Position numbers and translations under genes: made by a program. The notes below the pieces were generated by a model that searched no databases, was not told the DNA's origin, and saw nothing but the letters and a program-made list of their open reading frames with translations. A stretch of 64,000 bases of DNA from Plotosus lineatus (taxonomy: Eukaryota; Chordata; Actinopteri; Siluriformes; Plotosidae): NCBI GenBank assembly GCA_024760905.1, contig CM045733.1, forward strand, positions 69,845,001 through 69,909,000, read 5' to 3'. Position 1 is the first letter of the stretch, and the number at the start of each line of letters is the position of its first letter. Shown in pieces: positions 13,901 to 29,768 of the stretch.

Positions 13901-16900
13901 CCAGCAGAGCTCTGTATTGTGGGGAGTCTGCTGATCGTTTGTTGATCGTGTGCATGTGGAGTGGTCGTACGTCTCTGAGGGTATTCTGGTGCTTTTCTTC
14001 CAGCTGTCTGATTTTGTCTGTCTGTCTCAGAAGGGCCTCCGTCGCTTCTGGAGAGTTCGACTGCACCGCCTAAACAGAACAAGTTGAATACAGTGGTACC
14101 TCACTTTACCAAAGTCTCACCAAACGAAAAATGCAGGTTACGAAAAGCATTTTCCTAAAAGTTTTGTCTCTGTATACGAAACAAGTTCACATTACGAAAG
14201 CGCCATCTTTAAAATTCAAACGCGCCGTTCAAACATTAAAACAATGCACGAGCTGCTCTCCCATCAGTGACGTACAAACATGTCGTCCCGCTGGCCTACC
14301 AGTGGCTAACAACTGAGCTGTCGTTCATGTCACCTTCACTCGAGCGCCATCTTGGACAGGACCACCTGACACCATCTTGGACAGGGATCCCATTGGCTCG
14401 GAGGGATGACGCATCTACCTCCCATTGCCTGTTATGGAGCTGAATCCAGCATGATGCTTTTCGTGTAAAGGACAGAGTTAGTACTCTTGTTTTAGGCTTT
14501 ATTTCTTGACTCAGGCTTTTAACCTTCTATAAACATTTGTAAGATTATAACTCTGCTAAGAAGACATGGTCAACACGCGCGCACACACGAGCGCACACAC
14601 ACGCGTGCGTGTGATTTCCGGTGCGAGTGAGAAGAAGAAACGGGCTCGAGTGATATCGCAAAGGAATATGGCCAAACCCGTCTACCATCGGTACGATATT
14701 GAAGCAGAAGGTCTTAAAAGGTATACTTTTATCATTTTTAAAGGGTTTATGGGGTAGTACTGGGAGCCTTGGAACAAATCACACGTTTTACATGTAAAAT
14801 GCGGTTCAATTTACCAAAAATGCAGGTTACGAAAAAGGCTCTGGGACGGATTAATTTTGTAAAGTGAGGAACCGCTGTACCTCGTTATCAGCAACAGTGT
14901 GAACAAACCATTGTTAAGGGTCAGGTTGGAATCAAAGACAATTATGTATTATGATCCTGATGTTGGGAATCAACTATCAAAGCTCAACTGTTTTAGTATT
15001 TCAGCAAATTCATCTGCTATACAAAAAAGTTATTGTCAATAACTGACCATAAAAAATAAATTGCATTTCCCAGCTCAGAACAAATCGGCAATTATCTTTT
15101 ATGAGTCTTAGTTTATTATCCGTCACACTTTCTCTTGCACACATGTACCAGTCTCTTGTTAGCACAATCAGTGGGTGTGAATCTTGTGTTCGATACAATG
15201 GTCACGGATCATAACTGCTGATTTGCCTGAGGGGGAAAAAAAAGGCCATTTTTGAATTGAAGCTTAATCTGATCAAATTTCAAATTCTGCACAGTAATAA
15301 TATTATTTTCCAAATGTTCTCGGTTATAAATAAGAGCTATTTGGTATTCATGGCTGGAGTGTTTAATTTGTTTCATCATCATCTAGATTGCTGACAACCT
15401 ATAATTATAGCATGCTCTGTAATTATTCATTCATTCATTTTCTGAGTCGCTTAATCTTAATTAGGGTCGCGAGACGGCTGGCGTCCATCTCGGCCGACTC
15501 TGGGCGAGGACAGAGTGTACCCTGGAAAGCCTGCCAGGTCATGGCAGGGCAGTAACACGCTGACGCTGTTCGTTTACATGCCTCACACCGTAGACAGTGA
15601 GAGACGTGGCCCGCCTCTTGTTAGCCCGGTGAGCTGCACTGGAGGAACAGTGAGAACCTGTCGAGAGTGGGGCTTGAACCACCCACCTTGGGATCAGTGA
15701 TCCGGGGCCTTACCCCCAGGCCACCACTGCCCACTCTGTAATTAAATATTTGTAATGATAATGATAATTTTTGTATTTGTAAGAGGCTTGAAATGGAAAA
15801 GCTGTGATGGAGACAATTTCTTGTCAAAATTTATCATGTACGAACATATTGCTGATTTTATTTGCTAACATTATTCTAAATTCATGAATTCATTACAAAC
15901 ACCAAAATTACAATATTTCTCAAATTCAAAATATTTTCATGGATATACAGATTTGCAGATTCTAAAATTTTATTTGTTGTATTGTAACAAACAATTCCTT
16001 CCACATGACCTCTAACCTCTTGTTCAGCTCGCAGGTGTTCCAGACGTCTCCTCAATTCCGCATTTTCATTCTCAGCTCCCAGAAGCCTGAGTGAGGACGC
16101 CTCGCTCACCTCTACACTCAGTGGTTTCAGTTCCACTACTTAATCGAGTCAGAGGAGAGGAAAAAGTGATAATGAAGAAGCACAGAAAAAAAAAGCTTTT
16201 CAATCTTACAAAATTGTATCTGGCATGACATCATGGCCTGGGGGTGGTTAAGCGGTGTGGGCTGTACAGTCACCTTGATTTCCAGGGCTTTTGGTTTCCT
16301 GAAGCTCTTCATCAGATTCCAGTTCTGAATAAAGGACATGTGGATGAGTCATTCCATGTGTGACATCAGCATAACGAGATGGGCGCTTCAGATCCATCTG
16401 CAGCCTCATATTCATCTCCAGCAACTCATCGACCCTCTGTCTTTCCACATCTCGCTCCTACGCAGATACACACACACACACACACACACGTACAGCTTCC
16501 TCAATTTCTTGTGAAACTATTCATTATGGGTGGCACTTATTCTTTACTATATTTAAAATTTCTATTCAGTAAACATCTGAGGAACGAGATCAGCAGAACT
16601 CTCATACTGCCTCCATGTCCATGAGTTTTTGTCTCAACAGAAGATTGTCTTTTTCTAATTCCCGTAGGGCAGAACACCGGGCTCTTGCATCATCCAGTTG
16701 CTCCTCCAGCAAAGCCTTGTTTTCCTGTAGTGATGCACAGTACTGCTGCTGCTCCTGTTCAGGACAATACAGAGGCTTGATCATATCGATAGCGAACTAA
16801 ATCTAGATCTACATACATTCATTTGGCCGACAAAATGATGACACATTAATTACCAATGAGCTGAGCTTAAGTCTGCCAGTTTTTAATGTCTAAAAACTCC

Positions 16901-19480
16901 CAATGTATACACAATATGGTTAATGATGATTAAAGGCCGTGGGCAGGTCTTTTGGACCTGTGATGGGGTTAGACGTCCCAGCCACCACGAGTCTCCACTG
17001 TCATGTGTGCATGCCACAAGACAGTCGGTAAGAGTAGGACCTGTCTACCTGCACATGCGAAGACTGGATCCGGCTGATTGTATGGAAGAAACCACCAAAC
17101 TGGTTCGACAGACAAGAAATCGGACCCAGTAAAGCATCATGGAGTGCACCCAGGGCACAGTGAGACACACAGGACACTGCAGGCCATCCATTGCATCCTG
17201 ACCTATCTCCAGCTATCTCGACTATGTCATGCCACTGGACTCGGATAGACCGGGACGAGAGAGTGAGGCTGACAATGTGCACAACTCTCCCTCACTTAAA
17301 TCCAAGTCAACCCCAAGTCCTGACTTCACCCATACCGCAGATCATCCATCTGATATGAAGTCACGGTCATCTTCCACCTCGAAAGACGAACAACATGGGT
17401 AATGATTACAGGTTACGTTTTATTTTTTTTCCATTAACTTAAAAGAGTCTGTGGGTATACGGCCTGGGGGTAGTTATATACACTTACAAATAACTGTGGT
17501 TTCACTCCCTTTATACATTCTCTCGTTTTTGTCATGACATGGAGAAGTACCAAACAGTGCAGTCTGCAAAGCCTTCAGATCATTTATTTTATAAATCCTA
17601 AAAACATTTAAATGTGCAGTCCCTTTTTAACATGATTGAGTATTAATGTGAGAATAAGGTTATAATATTACAAGAATAAAGTTATGATATTGCGAGGTTT
17701 ACATTTTTATAGCATAAATAGTGACTCACATTCGTCATTTTATTATTATTATTATTTTTTTTTTACAACTGACCAACTGAGGGTTAAGAGCCTTGCTCAA
17801 GGGCCCAACAGTGGCAAACTTGGTGATACTGGGGCTTTAACAACCACCCTTCGGATTAAACCCAGAGCCTTAACCACAGAGCCACCACTGCCCCTGAAGA
17901 CATAAAAGTCGTATGCTAATGTTATGAGAATTAAAAGTCAGGCGATTATGAGAATAAAACTTTCATGTTATGATGATGAATTGTGGATCTGTGGTTGCTC
18001 CACAGGCAAAACAATATTCATCAGATCTTTAAAGATAAAGTGATAAATACCACATCACTTATGTGTGTCATACAAAACAACACTTTCGAGTGTTGCCAGA
18101 AGTTTGCAGATGGCGTTTCCTGTCGTCTCACCTGCTCTACTGATGACACTCTGTCATAGATGAAGTCTTTCCTACTCTGACTGTACTGAATCATCTTTAA
18201 AAGGATCAAAACACGTTTTAATAGCTATTAAGTCATCCAGGTTCTGTTACTAGAAACCTATGAGACAACAGAAATTCAGGGCTGAAACCTGAAATCTCTC
18301 AGAAAATAAATAAGTGAAACTAATTTAAGAACATTGAGTTTGATGGGAACCTAAAATTAAAAAGTAGTAAAATAATGAAAATATACAATTTGCAAAAACA
18401 TGTAGAATTGACAGTAAAACATATCACTTCAGTGCACCGTTAATGTGTTTGTGCATGAGCAGCACAGATTGGAAAGAGTTGAAAGAATTTGATATTTTCT
18501 GGCATGTGTGGTGCAAATCGGACAAGGCCACAGATGGCTTTGTCCAAATGACTCATAAAAGGTGCTGCAAGTTTTGTGTTGAATAAAAGCTGCCAAAAGA
18601 CACCGTGGCTGATATTTTAACGACCTGAAATCATCCACAATTAATTAATAATTCCTTTAATGATAAAACGTCACCATTTTGAAATCCTAACTCGCAGTAG
18701 GATTGCTGTAGGATAAAATGCAGCCCCTGTGGGGACCATGTGTGTCTCTCGCACTGTTCGCTTTATGTAACCTTGTGTACAGTGCCGTGTGTTGCGCTAC
18801 TGTCTTGAACAAACAGAACTTCATTTCAGTTTACACACTATAAAAATATCTGAACTTCATCTGAATAACCCGACTGACTTGTCCTTTCCAGTGGGACTAT
18901 ATCCGACCTTTATTATCCTGGTTCCACTGCACTGGTGCCAGTGTGTTTACCTTCAGCTGAGTTCGGTAGAGCTCCATGCTGCGCAGGCGATGTGTACAGG
19001 CCTTCAGCTCCATCTGTAGTTGCTCAGCTCTGCCTGCACGTTCACGCAAACAGTCCAGTTCGTCTCGCAGATTCCGACTGATACGAACCTCGGCCTGAAG
19101 CGCTCGGTTCTATCCCACCACACACAGCAAACAAATGTCATAATGGGTTGACGAGTCAGTGATAACTGAAAGCTGGTGATTGTTTATTATAACTTTTATC
19201 ATGGACGTGTCAACTGGAAATAATCTTCTGAGGATGTTCCACAACAATGGCTGTTGTATAAATTTAGATAAAACTACCAAAATATGCCATAAAAAATTGC
19301 TTACGAAACTCAATACAGTACAGTATATGAAAAATTGCAAAAAGAATAATTTTATTATTGCAAAGATCTCACCTCACACTGCAGTTTCTTTAGTTCGTCT
19401 TCCATAGTTTGTATTTCTTGCTTGTAATCGATTAATTGATCTTCTTTATCCTCCCTGAGAATTAATACATAATGTTGTAC

Positions 19481-19551
<71 letters not shown>

Positions 19552-20410
19552 TTTTGTTTGTTTTTGTTTGTCCCCCCCCCCCCGCATACTACATTAATAT
19601 TTCATTAGCATTAAATACATTTCTTGTACTCAAAGTCTTTAACCTTATGTTTCACACATCCGTACACAACGATGCACTCACAGTTCTTGCTTAAGTCTGC
19701 GTAGTTTGGCTTTGCTGTCCGCCAGTTGGATGGACAGTCCCTCAGGAGCATTGTGCCAAGAGCCTGTAGGGGGCACTGTGGGGGATGAAACTGACTCACA
19801 CTGCACAGTCAACTCTGCAATTCTCTGAAAATCACACAAAGGGGCAAGGGCAGTCAATGAGTTAAAGACTGAATGGAATACCTTTTGCCATTCTAATAAA
19901 AGGAAATAGAGTTTTCTCTCTGCTCAAAACCAAAGAGCATTGTGTTCAGAGCGCTGCTCAGGACCTCACATCACTGAGTTACATGACAGCCGGCTGCACA
20001 CGCAAGAAATCCAGCTGCTTGTTCGTGACCGCAGAGGCTTCCCATATCATTTGGGTGGTTTGAAGTAGTTGCTCTAGAATTGGGCGATATGACCGTGTAT
20101 AGTTGGTGAAGAAACCCTTTCTCTTTTAACTCTTTGCAGCAAAAATTTCTGTAATTTTGACGGTTTTTCTGGGATTCAGCCGTGCAACCGCATCAGATAC
20201 CTATGACTGCAGTGATTACCTGAAAGACAGACTGGCAGTTTAATCAGTTCCACCTTCACCGCAACCCTGATAGAGATGAACAATGGTATACATCATGTTT
20301 AGAACTACATTAGCGTTGATATAGTAATTACGTGCTGAATAGATATACAGGAATATTTTAGATATTTTACTTATTCCACGGGATATAATTAGGTGCTACA
20401 TTTAACCTGT

Positions 20411-20442
<32 letters not shown>

Positions 20443-20529
20443 GCGCACACAATAAGTAAGAAGTTTATAAGATTAGCATGTGCCTTTTTTCCCTCAGCTG
20501 AGTTACGGGGAAAATACTGGGTAAGAAAA

Positions 20530-20568
<39 letters not shown>

Positions 20569-23500
20569 GGAGAAGAATGCACATGTGAAATAAAGACTCT
20601 TATGATTATTAGTTTGGATAAAAATGCATTTTTGATACTTAGCTTTGTTATGCTAATCCTAACCTTGTGAAGATGATCGGGTATGCCAGGGTGTACATGT
20701 ACTAGAGAGGCTTATGATTTAACTTTTTTTTTTTTAATTTTATAACTTCAAAATGCTACATTTCTACTCAAACAGAGTTGTAGAATTTTGAAGCTTTTTG
20801 TTTACATTTTCATTTGCATAATTTTATTTTTACTTCATTTGTTCATATCTTTTAACACAAAATAGCCATAATGTTGATGTGTATTTAAATAAATTACCAG
20901 ACTACTTACCTTATAAATTTCTTATTTAACTTTTTTTGATTGTTTAACTTATTTTTTGGGTTTTTTTTTTTTTTTTTTTCTTTATTCTATGAGTTTACAC
21001 GACCTGCGATGGCCTGGCGAGCTGTCCAGGGTTTAACCCGGCCTTGCCCAGAGTCACCTAAGATGTGAGCCAGCCTCCCCGAGACCCTAATGAGGATTAA
21101 GTGGTTCAGAAAATGGATGGCTGGATGGAGTTTACAGAAAATGTGCTACATTCTGAGATATAATTTTCAGGATATGAAATGATTACGAGATTTTGGCCAC
21201 ATTGCCCAGCTCAGACTTTCCCAAGTAATGAGTTCTCATTTCACCCTGCCCTGCTGAGAGTTGTGTTGAACCTGCTCCTCCTGAAGCCAAATTTAACCCA
21301 TCAGTGGACTTGCAGTTCATCTCCAAGTGATAAATGTTCTTCCTGGACGTACCATATTAAGGAAACCTATTCAAGTGAAATGTGTTAAGCTCTCTGGAAT
21401 AAGGAGACTACAGTATGAGAACGAGACCATTTGTTGGATTGTTTGTACCAGACGATTGATGCAGGCATAGAAAAGAAGCAGTGCCATCTTGTGTATCTAT
21501 TGTGCATGAAAAACTAGAGAAAGCCTGTAATGCCTGTCCTCTGGCTGCCATATTGATAATGCAGCTGAAGTATTTAAGCTTCGTTTTCTTGAAGAGGAAT
21601 GAAGAGTGCAATGCTGTCCATGTTTAAATAGTCACTGGTCTTGTTAATTCATCCTCCCTGGGTGGGATAATGAAAATGGATAGATCTCTGTTTTTCTGAC
21701 AAGTTTGAAGTGTCGGCCTAAACAAAGACTATTTGACTTATTGAGTGTTACCTTACATTTTAATGTTTATAAAAACAGATATTACTATTGCTTTTGTCTT
21801 AACCTAAATGACAAAATCAGTCAGCACGTGCCACGTGTGTCTGTGCCAGACAAGTCATCCTGCTGAGGATTAGGTTGTGTCTAGGAAAAGGCTTTTCCGA
21901 GTGTCTTTTTTTCCCTCTCACCTCTAAATGTGTGTCTCTCTGAGCTAAGAGGCTCTGCATCTGTCGAGCAAGGGAACCGAGCAACGTCTGAATTTCCAGC
22001 CCATCCAGCGCACACACCTCTCCATACTGCAGTGGCAGGACTGTGCTCGGGTCCTGAGTCACCTGCAAAAAAAAAAATCAAAGTTAGACCTATATAACGT
22101 TCCTGAGTTAGAATCAGTAATATATAAATTATATTATATAGTATTTATATTGACCTCTCTACATCTACATCCAATCGCCAGGAATGGACGTTGTTGATCC
22201 CTGAAGCTTGAATGAAGCTCATACAGGGATTGTCATGGCTGTGATCACAATGATCTGCCGTACGGTTCGCCAGGCCACATACGGACTCACTCACACATAC
22301 GGGAAATTTGGAACAGCCAATTAACCTACTGTGCATGCTTTTGGACTTTTCTGAGGAAACTGAAGCACCCGGAGGAAACCCATGTAAGCATGGGGGAAAC
22401 ATGCAAACTCCACACAGAAACACCCAGGCCGGGAATCAAACCCGGGCCTTCTCGCTATGAGGCGGACGTGCTAACGTGCCGCCCTTATATTGACCAAAGT
22501 TAGCTGAAGGGAGCTGCTTTGTTTGATGCATGTCTTAAACTAAAATAACTCAGTAAATGTGTATGTTAGATAAGTAGACAATGTTTTATGTCTTTTTTTT
22601 TTTTTTTTTTTTTTTTTTAATGGAAGGGGGTCTGTTCTGTTCCGAAATGCATATTCAGGCCAGGGCTTTATACGTTACAGACTTTTGAAACTGCACAGCC
22701 ATCGCACACACTGAAATATCAAATATTATCTTTGTCAATATTTTAATACAGCGTGTGCAGATAATGTATTGAAGAAAAATATTAGCATCTTAACAATACA
22801 AGTCCTCAGAGTGCATGCACACTCAAATTGAATCATTTACAATGCATAATTTTTTCAATCAGACAAGCCAACAATGTTTGTACTTTTCCATCATTAGGAA
22901 ATGATTGAGGTTTAAACATGTTGATACCTGTTTCACAGACTAATAATATTCGTACCGAGCGTGCACAAAATATGGGCTCTAGTATGATAAAATCTGTTGT
23001 TCTGGAAGACTGACCTCCTGTATACAGAGAGCAAGTTCTGCTTGAGTCTCAATTTTGAGTGACTGGATCTGCTGAATAAACGTTTGCTTTGTCTCACACT
23101 GGTTACAGCACACACAAGCACACAAACACACGTCAGATTATTTGGTTAATTTATAAAGTAACGGTGAACTTTTTAGTACACTATCAATGTTTCTGAGGAT
23201 GCTGAGGACACTAAGGAGAGTTACCTGAACTGCACATCCCAATAAAAGCAGCAGCAACCTTCGTAGCTCTTCCAGGGCACCCTCTGTTGTGACCATATAC
23301 ACAATTTTTGAATAATGTAGAAAAAAAAATGTAATCTACACATATGCTTTATGCTCGCTTACTATGAAAAAGCAGTCATGGGGCGAGTAGCATTTGGAGA
23401 GATCTAAACTAAGAAATGAGTAAAATTAGCACGAAGGTCAGGGAGTAGAACAGCCGAGAGAGGTGAGCTCACCTGTGAGGGGATCTCGCCCTAAAACTGC

Positions 23501-26500
23501 TACATTTGGAAGAGGCATCAAAACCAGCTGCTGAAGATTTTCCTAAATAAATGATTAGAATGAGACACAAAGAAAACGTTAAATCCACGTCACTTTATTT
23601 TTCTCTAATTGTCAGTGATGGTATAACTTGTGTGACTAAATTAGACAAAACACTGTGTAACACAAAGATGCTGTCATAACGTTACAGTTCTGGCTCTTCC
23701 GCTCTGAAACTGGAAGCAACTTATTGTTTATGTCGGGTTCTGTACATTCTCCCCTGGTCCACTTTGGTTTCCTCTGATCCCCCCCAAAAAAAAGTTCTCA
23801 GGACAGGCTTCAATGTGCAGCTGGACAGGTTACTGGAGATGAACAAATGATGATGCTTCTCCTTTTCTAATTTAATGTTAATTACTCAAAGTTTAATTGT
23901 CTAGTATAACAAGTCTACAAGGGGCAGTGGTGGCCTGGTGGTAAAGGTGCTGGATCGCTGATCCTAAGGTTCGGGGTTCAAGCCCCACTCGCCACGGATT
24001 GTCACTGTCCCTGTCACCCTAGTTAGGATTATGTGGTTACAGAAAATAAACAATAAGTATACATATTTCATTTTATTTCATTTTCTGTAACTGCTTAATC
24101 CTAATTAGGGCCCCGGGGAGGCTGGTGCCCATCTCAGCCGACTCCGGGTGAGGGCAGAGTACACCCTGGACAGCTCACCAGGCCATCGCAGGACGGAAAC
24201 ACACTGACAGCTTTGCAGCTCCTCTTGTCGAAAGTCAGCGATGGTTCTTTTACAGCCTCTCACCATAGACAGTGCGAGACATGGCCGGCCTTTGATAACC
24301 CGGTTAGCTGCACTGGGGGGGACAGTGACAACCTGTGGTGAGTGGGGCTTGAACCCCAAACCTTAGGATCAGCGATCCAGCACCTATACCACTAGACCGC
24401 CACTGCACCAAGTTTACATATTTAATTTAAAAACCTAAATCTGGCCAGAAATATATATTTACATATATACTTCGCTTTTATATTTAGCCTGAAATGTACA
24501 TGTTTGTTGAATGGGGCAACATGAAAACTCAATTTTTAAATGATAACTACAGCAGCAAAGGAAGGTAATACAATAATATTTGAAATAATTTTATCCAATA
24601 GACTCTTATTTTGCTCCGGCTAAGCAATGCACACTAATAAATGTAACAGGATTCATTGAAGCTGGACTTCAGTGCTGGGGGTTTTTTTGGGTTTTTTTTT
24701 TTTTTTTGGATCTACTTAGACATTGTAATTTACAAAAAAGTTTGGAGACAGTGTTACTGAAAGCTGAAAGGAGATTAAATATCAACAAATTGGACGGCAG
24801 TACATTTCGATACTCCTTTCAGAGATTCATTTTATTTGCTATAATAATTATATGCTCAGTGAATGATGACTAATATCACCACATGGTCAAGAGGAAGCGC
24901 TGCTTCCTATTCAGATTCAATACTGTTTAATACTATCTTTATGCACGATTTACAACTTTCAAAATAAATCAACTTCTAATTAAATGTGCTGAATAATTCT
25001 TTAAAATCAGAAAGTAAGGGACGAACGAGAATGAGAGAGAGAGAAAGAGAGAGAGAGAGAGAAACATTTTTTGTTGAAAATAACTGGGAGATATGTAACT
25101 GTTGCTGAAACAAGAAGTGAAACCACTTACAAAAACAATACAAGATAACCATGGTTGTGTTTAACTGCATCTTAAATATATTTCTAAAAAACTGATTTCT
25201 CATTTTATTCATTATGTACACAAATGTGCATCTCATAGCATAGAAAAAAAATTATATAAATATATTTATTTCGTGAAACCCAATTTAATAATAATATTTT
25301 GGTTTTACCGGACCATGTTACAGTCCCTTACATTTTATTAAATTCCAGTACTGTACTATACACTATGTGGGAATGGCACAATCTGATTGGTCTGCCCTAT
25401 CAGGATTTTAAAAATAATAATTTCAGCAATATCAAATATTCATTCTTTCTCTAAACTTCTTCTTCTTCTCCTTTCGGCTTTTCCCTTCAGGGGTCGCCAC
25501 AGCGAATCATCTGCCTCCATCTCACTCTATCCTCTGCATCTTCTTCTCTAAACTGCTTACTCCTAATTAGGGTCACGGTGAGGCTGGCGCCCATCTTAGC
25601 CAACTCTGGGCAAGGGCAGGGTACACCCTGGACTGCTCACCATGCCTTCACAGGGGCAACACTCACACCTAGTGGAGTATTGGAACAGTCAGTTAACCTA
25701 CTGTGCATGTGTTTTGGAGGGTGGGAGGAAACTGGAGTACCCTGAGGAAACCGATGCAAGCAAGGACAGAACATGCAAACTCCAAACAGAAATGCCTGAG
25801 CTGGGATGATATCAAACATGACTTAATAATTGTTAATAATCCATTAATTTGTTAAAAAAAAATTGTTTTGTCCATTACCACTGCCATGCTAGTAAGAAAA
25901 ATTATGTAGGACTGAATTACATCATCCACACAGACTGAAAACTGCTTATTTATCATGATTGAACTGGAATGGTGACTTGTGGGAATTGGAGCAAAACAAT
26001 ACTGTCAAAACATTACGCTATGTCCTGGCAACCCAGTAACATGAACAATAATCCTCTGCTCTTTTGGAAACTAGAGCCTCCGGAGTATTGTATTGTGACA
26101 GGTTATGGTGTTTTTGGTCGTGATGTCAACGATAATGCACTAAAATTGCAATGAAACCAAATAATCTGAAGACTCATTCTTCCTCGTTGTGAAGTGGCTG
26201 CTGGGCAAATTCAAAACAATGAGGAAAGAAAACGAGCAGAAAAACTAGGAATTGAAATGAATTGGATAGTATTTAATATCCAGCCTCGTGCGTTTTACTT
26301 TCTTCCCAGAGGTTTGTACTCTTTAGTATTCCAATAAATACAGTCAGTGGGAATACTTGATGGGTTTTGCTGAAAAACTAGATAAAAACCAATTTCCTTG
26401 TTTGGTACAAGCCAGTAATTTCATGCGTCCATAACACATTCCATATTTTATGTATTTTATCTTTTTTTGTAATCAGTTACATTATCGCAGCATAGTGTAA

Positions 26501-29500
26501 AAATTTCTCAAATCTGGTGAAAGAGCTGGATCATGTTTTGCAGGGAACCCATGACATTATTTTACAGTGATGGAAGACTGAGTGGAAATGTAAATTTGTT
26601 CTCTATCCTATATTGTTTTCACTTTTATGCAGGTTTACATATTTGAACTGGTCTTGTGTCTGTATCCAATAGGTGCATCCCAATGGGTCTGTATTCTGAC
26701 CGAAATGTGTAGTATGCTTTAGCCCCATCGCAATCCTAATACAGCATGGTGATGTAGCTTACAGCAGGCTATGGTCGCTGAACTACTGGATGTCCAAGTG
26801 GTGTTCTGAAAACAAAGTGGGCTTTGTAGATGATTGGAGCACTTTTGAGGGTAAACTCAGGGTAGCCTGAGAAGACAGGACAGGATCCATCTCGCTCGGG
26901 AAGCTGCTGCTCTCATTTCTTGCAGCATAGCACGTAGTCTAAGAACAGGATTCAGATCAGTCGGTGACTATCCAGAGCCAAAACCAGAGCGCAGACAAAC
27001 AGACTAATCCGAGTGTCTGCTAGCTTGCACAGAGTTGTCACTCAAGGTCAAGTTTAATGTTATAGAAACTGTGTCTGATTCTCAACCTAAACAAAAATGT
27101 AAAACTCTCAGAAAGTTTGTTTTAATAATCTTATTGCCATAAATTTAAATCATACTGAATCTATAGCCTGCACATATAATCTTAAGATAGGGTTCATTCA
27201 TTCATTTCTGAACCGCGTAACCCTAATTAGGGTCGCAGGGAGGCTGGCATCCATCTCAGCCGACTCTGGGCGAGGACAGAGAACACCCTGGACAGCTCGC
27301 CAGGCCATCGCAGAAACATGCTGACGGCTATGCAGCCTACTCTTGATCTCTTGATGAAAGTCAGCAATGGTTCTTTTACAGTCCTCTCACCACAGACAGT
27401 GAGAGGCATGGCGGGCATTTGATAACCCAGTTTGCTGCACTGGGTTGTGACAACCTGTCGAGAGTGAGGCTTGAACCCCGATCCTTGAGATCATATCAGC
27501 TGTCCAACTATAGACCGATATCAAACCTTCCTTTTATCTATGAGATTTTAGAAAAAGCTGTAGCACAGCAGTTATGTTCTTAGCTCTGTAGGAATAACAT
27601 TGGCGAAATGTATCAGTCAGGTTTTATGCATCATCATAGCACAGAGACGGCACTCGTTAAGGTGGTAAATGACCTACTGGTGGCCTCTGACTATGACTGT
27701 GTCTCCTTGCTTGTGTTACTTGACTTTAGTGTAGCCTTTGGCACTATTGATCATCTGACACAAATGTTGTTGGCTTGAAGGGAACGACCCTCTCCTGGTT
27801 TAAATCTTATTTAAGTGACTGTTATCAGTCTATAGATATAAATGGTGAGTTCTCTGTATGTTGTAATGTTAAGTGTGATGTTCCTCAAGGTTTTGTCTTA
27901 GGCCTGTTGCTTTTCTCACTATACATGCTCCCTTTGGGTAATATCATTCGTGATCATATTACCTTTCGTTGTTATACTGATGACACACAGTTGAATATTT
28001 CAGCAAAGCAGGATGAGAGACATCAGCTTAATAAAGTTGATAAATGTGTAAAGTACATTAAACACTGGATGCGTACTAAGTTCCGCTCATTGAACTGATA
28101 AGACTTGTACTCGGATCCCAGGCAGCTAGAAATAAGGTTTCTGATTATGTAGTAAGTTTGGATGGTGTTTCAGTCTCATTATGTGTAGCAGTAAAGGACC
28201 TTGGAGTGATTATTGATGCTGTTTTTTTCATTTAAAGCTCATGTAGATACAAACCGGATTCCAAAAAAGTTGGCACACTACACAAATTGTGAATACAAAC
28301 TGAATGCAATGAGGTGGAAATGCCAAATTTGAATATTTTATTATGGATAGAACATAGATGACAGGGTCAAAAGTTTAAACTGAGAAAATGTATCATTTTA
28401 AGTAAAAAATATGTTGATTTTAAATTTCATGGTGTCAACAGATCTCAAAAAAGTTGGGACAGGTAGCAATAAGAGACTGGAAAAGTCAATTGCACTTATA
28501 ATGAACAGCTGGAAGACCAATTACCACTAATGAGGTCCATTGGCAACACGACTGAGTCTAAAAAGAGCTTCTCAGAGTGGCAGTGTCTCTCAGCAGCTAA
28601 GATGGGTAGAGGATCACCAATTCCCCTGATGCTGCCCAGAAAGATAGTGGAGCAATATCAGAAAGGTGTTTCCCAGTGAAAAATTGCAGAGTTTGAAGTG
28701 ATCATCATCTACACTGCATAACATCATCTAAGATTCAGAGAATTTGGAACAATCTCTGCGCGTAAGGGTCAAGGCCCAAAAACCATACTGGATGCCTGTG
28801 ATCTTTAGGCCATTAAACGGCACTGCACCACAAACAGGAATGCTACTGTAAGGGAAATCACAGAATGGGCTCAGCAATACTTCCAGAAATCATTGTCAGT
28901 GAACACAAGCAACCGCGCCATCCGCTGTTGCCATCTCAAACTCTCCAGTACAAAGAAGTCATTCCTAAACAGAAACATAGAAGTGCAGGTGTTTTCTCTG
29001 TGCCAGGAGTCATTTAAAATGGAGTGTGGCAAAGTGGAAAACTGTTCTGTGTTCAGACGAATCACGAGTTGAGGTTCTTTATGGAAAACTGGGACGCCAT
29101 GTCATCCGGACTAAAGAGGACAAGGACAACCCAAGTTGTTATCAGCCTCAGTTCAGAAGCTGCATCTGTGATGGTATGGGGTTGCATGAGCGTGTGTAGT
29201 ATGGGCGGCTTGCACATCTGGAAAGGCAGCACCGTCAATACAGAAAGGTATATTCAGGTTCTGAATATAAGCTCCCATCCAGATGTTGTCTGTTTCAGAG
29301 AAGACCTTGCATTATTCAACATGATAATGCCAGACCACATGCAGCATTAATTACAACATCATGGCTGCATAGGAAAAGGATCTGGGTATTGAAATGGTCA
29401 GCCTGCAGTCCAGATCTTTCACCTATAGAGAACATTTGGCGCATCATAAAGAGGAAGGTGCAACAAAGAAGGCCCAAGACAATTCGAGGCCTGTATTAGA

Positions 29501-29712
29501 CAAGAATGGGACAGCATTCCTCTTTCTAAACTTGAGAAACTTGTCTCCTCGGTCCCCAGATGTTTGCAGGCTGTTGTAAAAAGAAGAGGGGATGCTTCAC
29601 AGTGGTGAAAATGGCTTTGTCCCAACTTTTTTGAGATTTGTTGACACCATGAAATTAAAATCAACATACTGTATTTTCCCCTAAAAATGATACATTTTCT
29701 CAATGTAAACTC

Positions 29713-29768
<56 letters not shown>

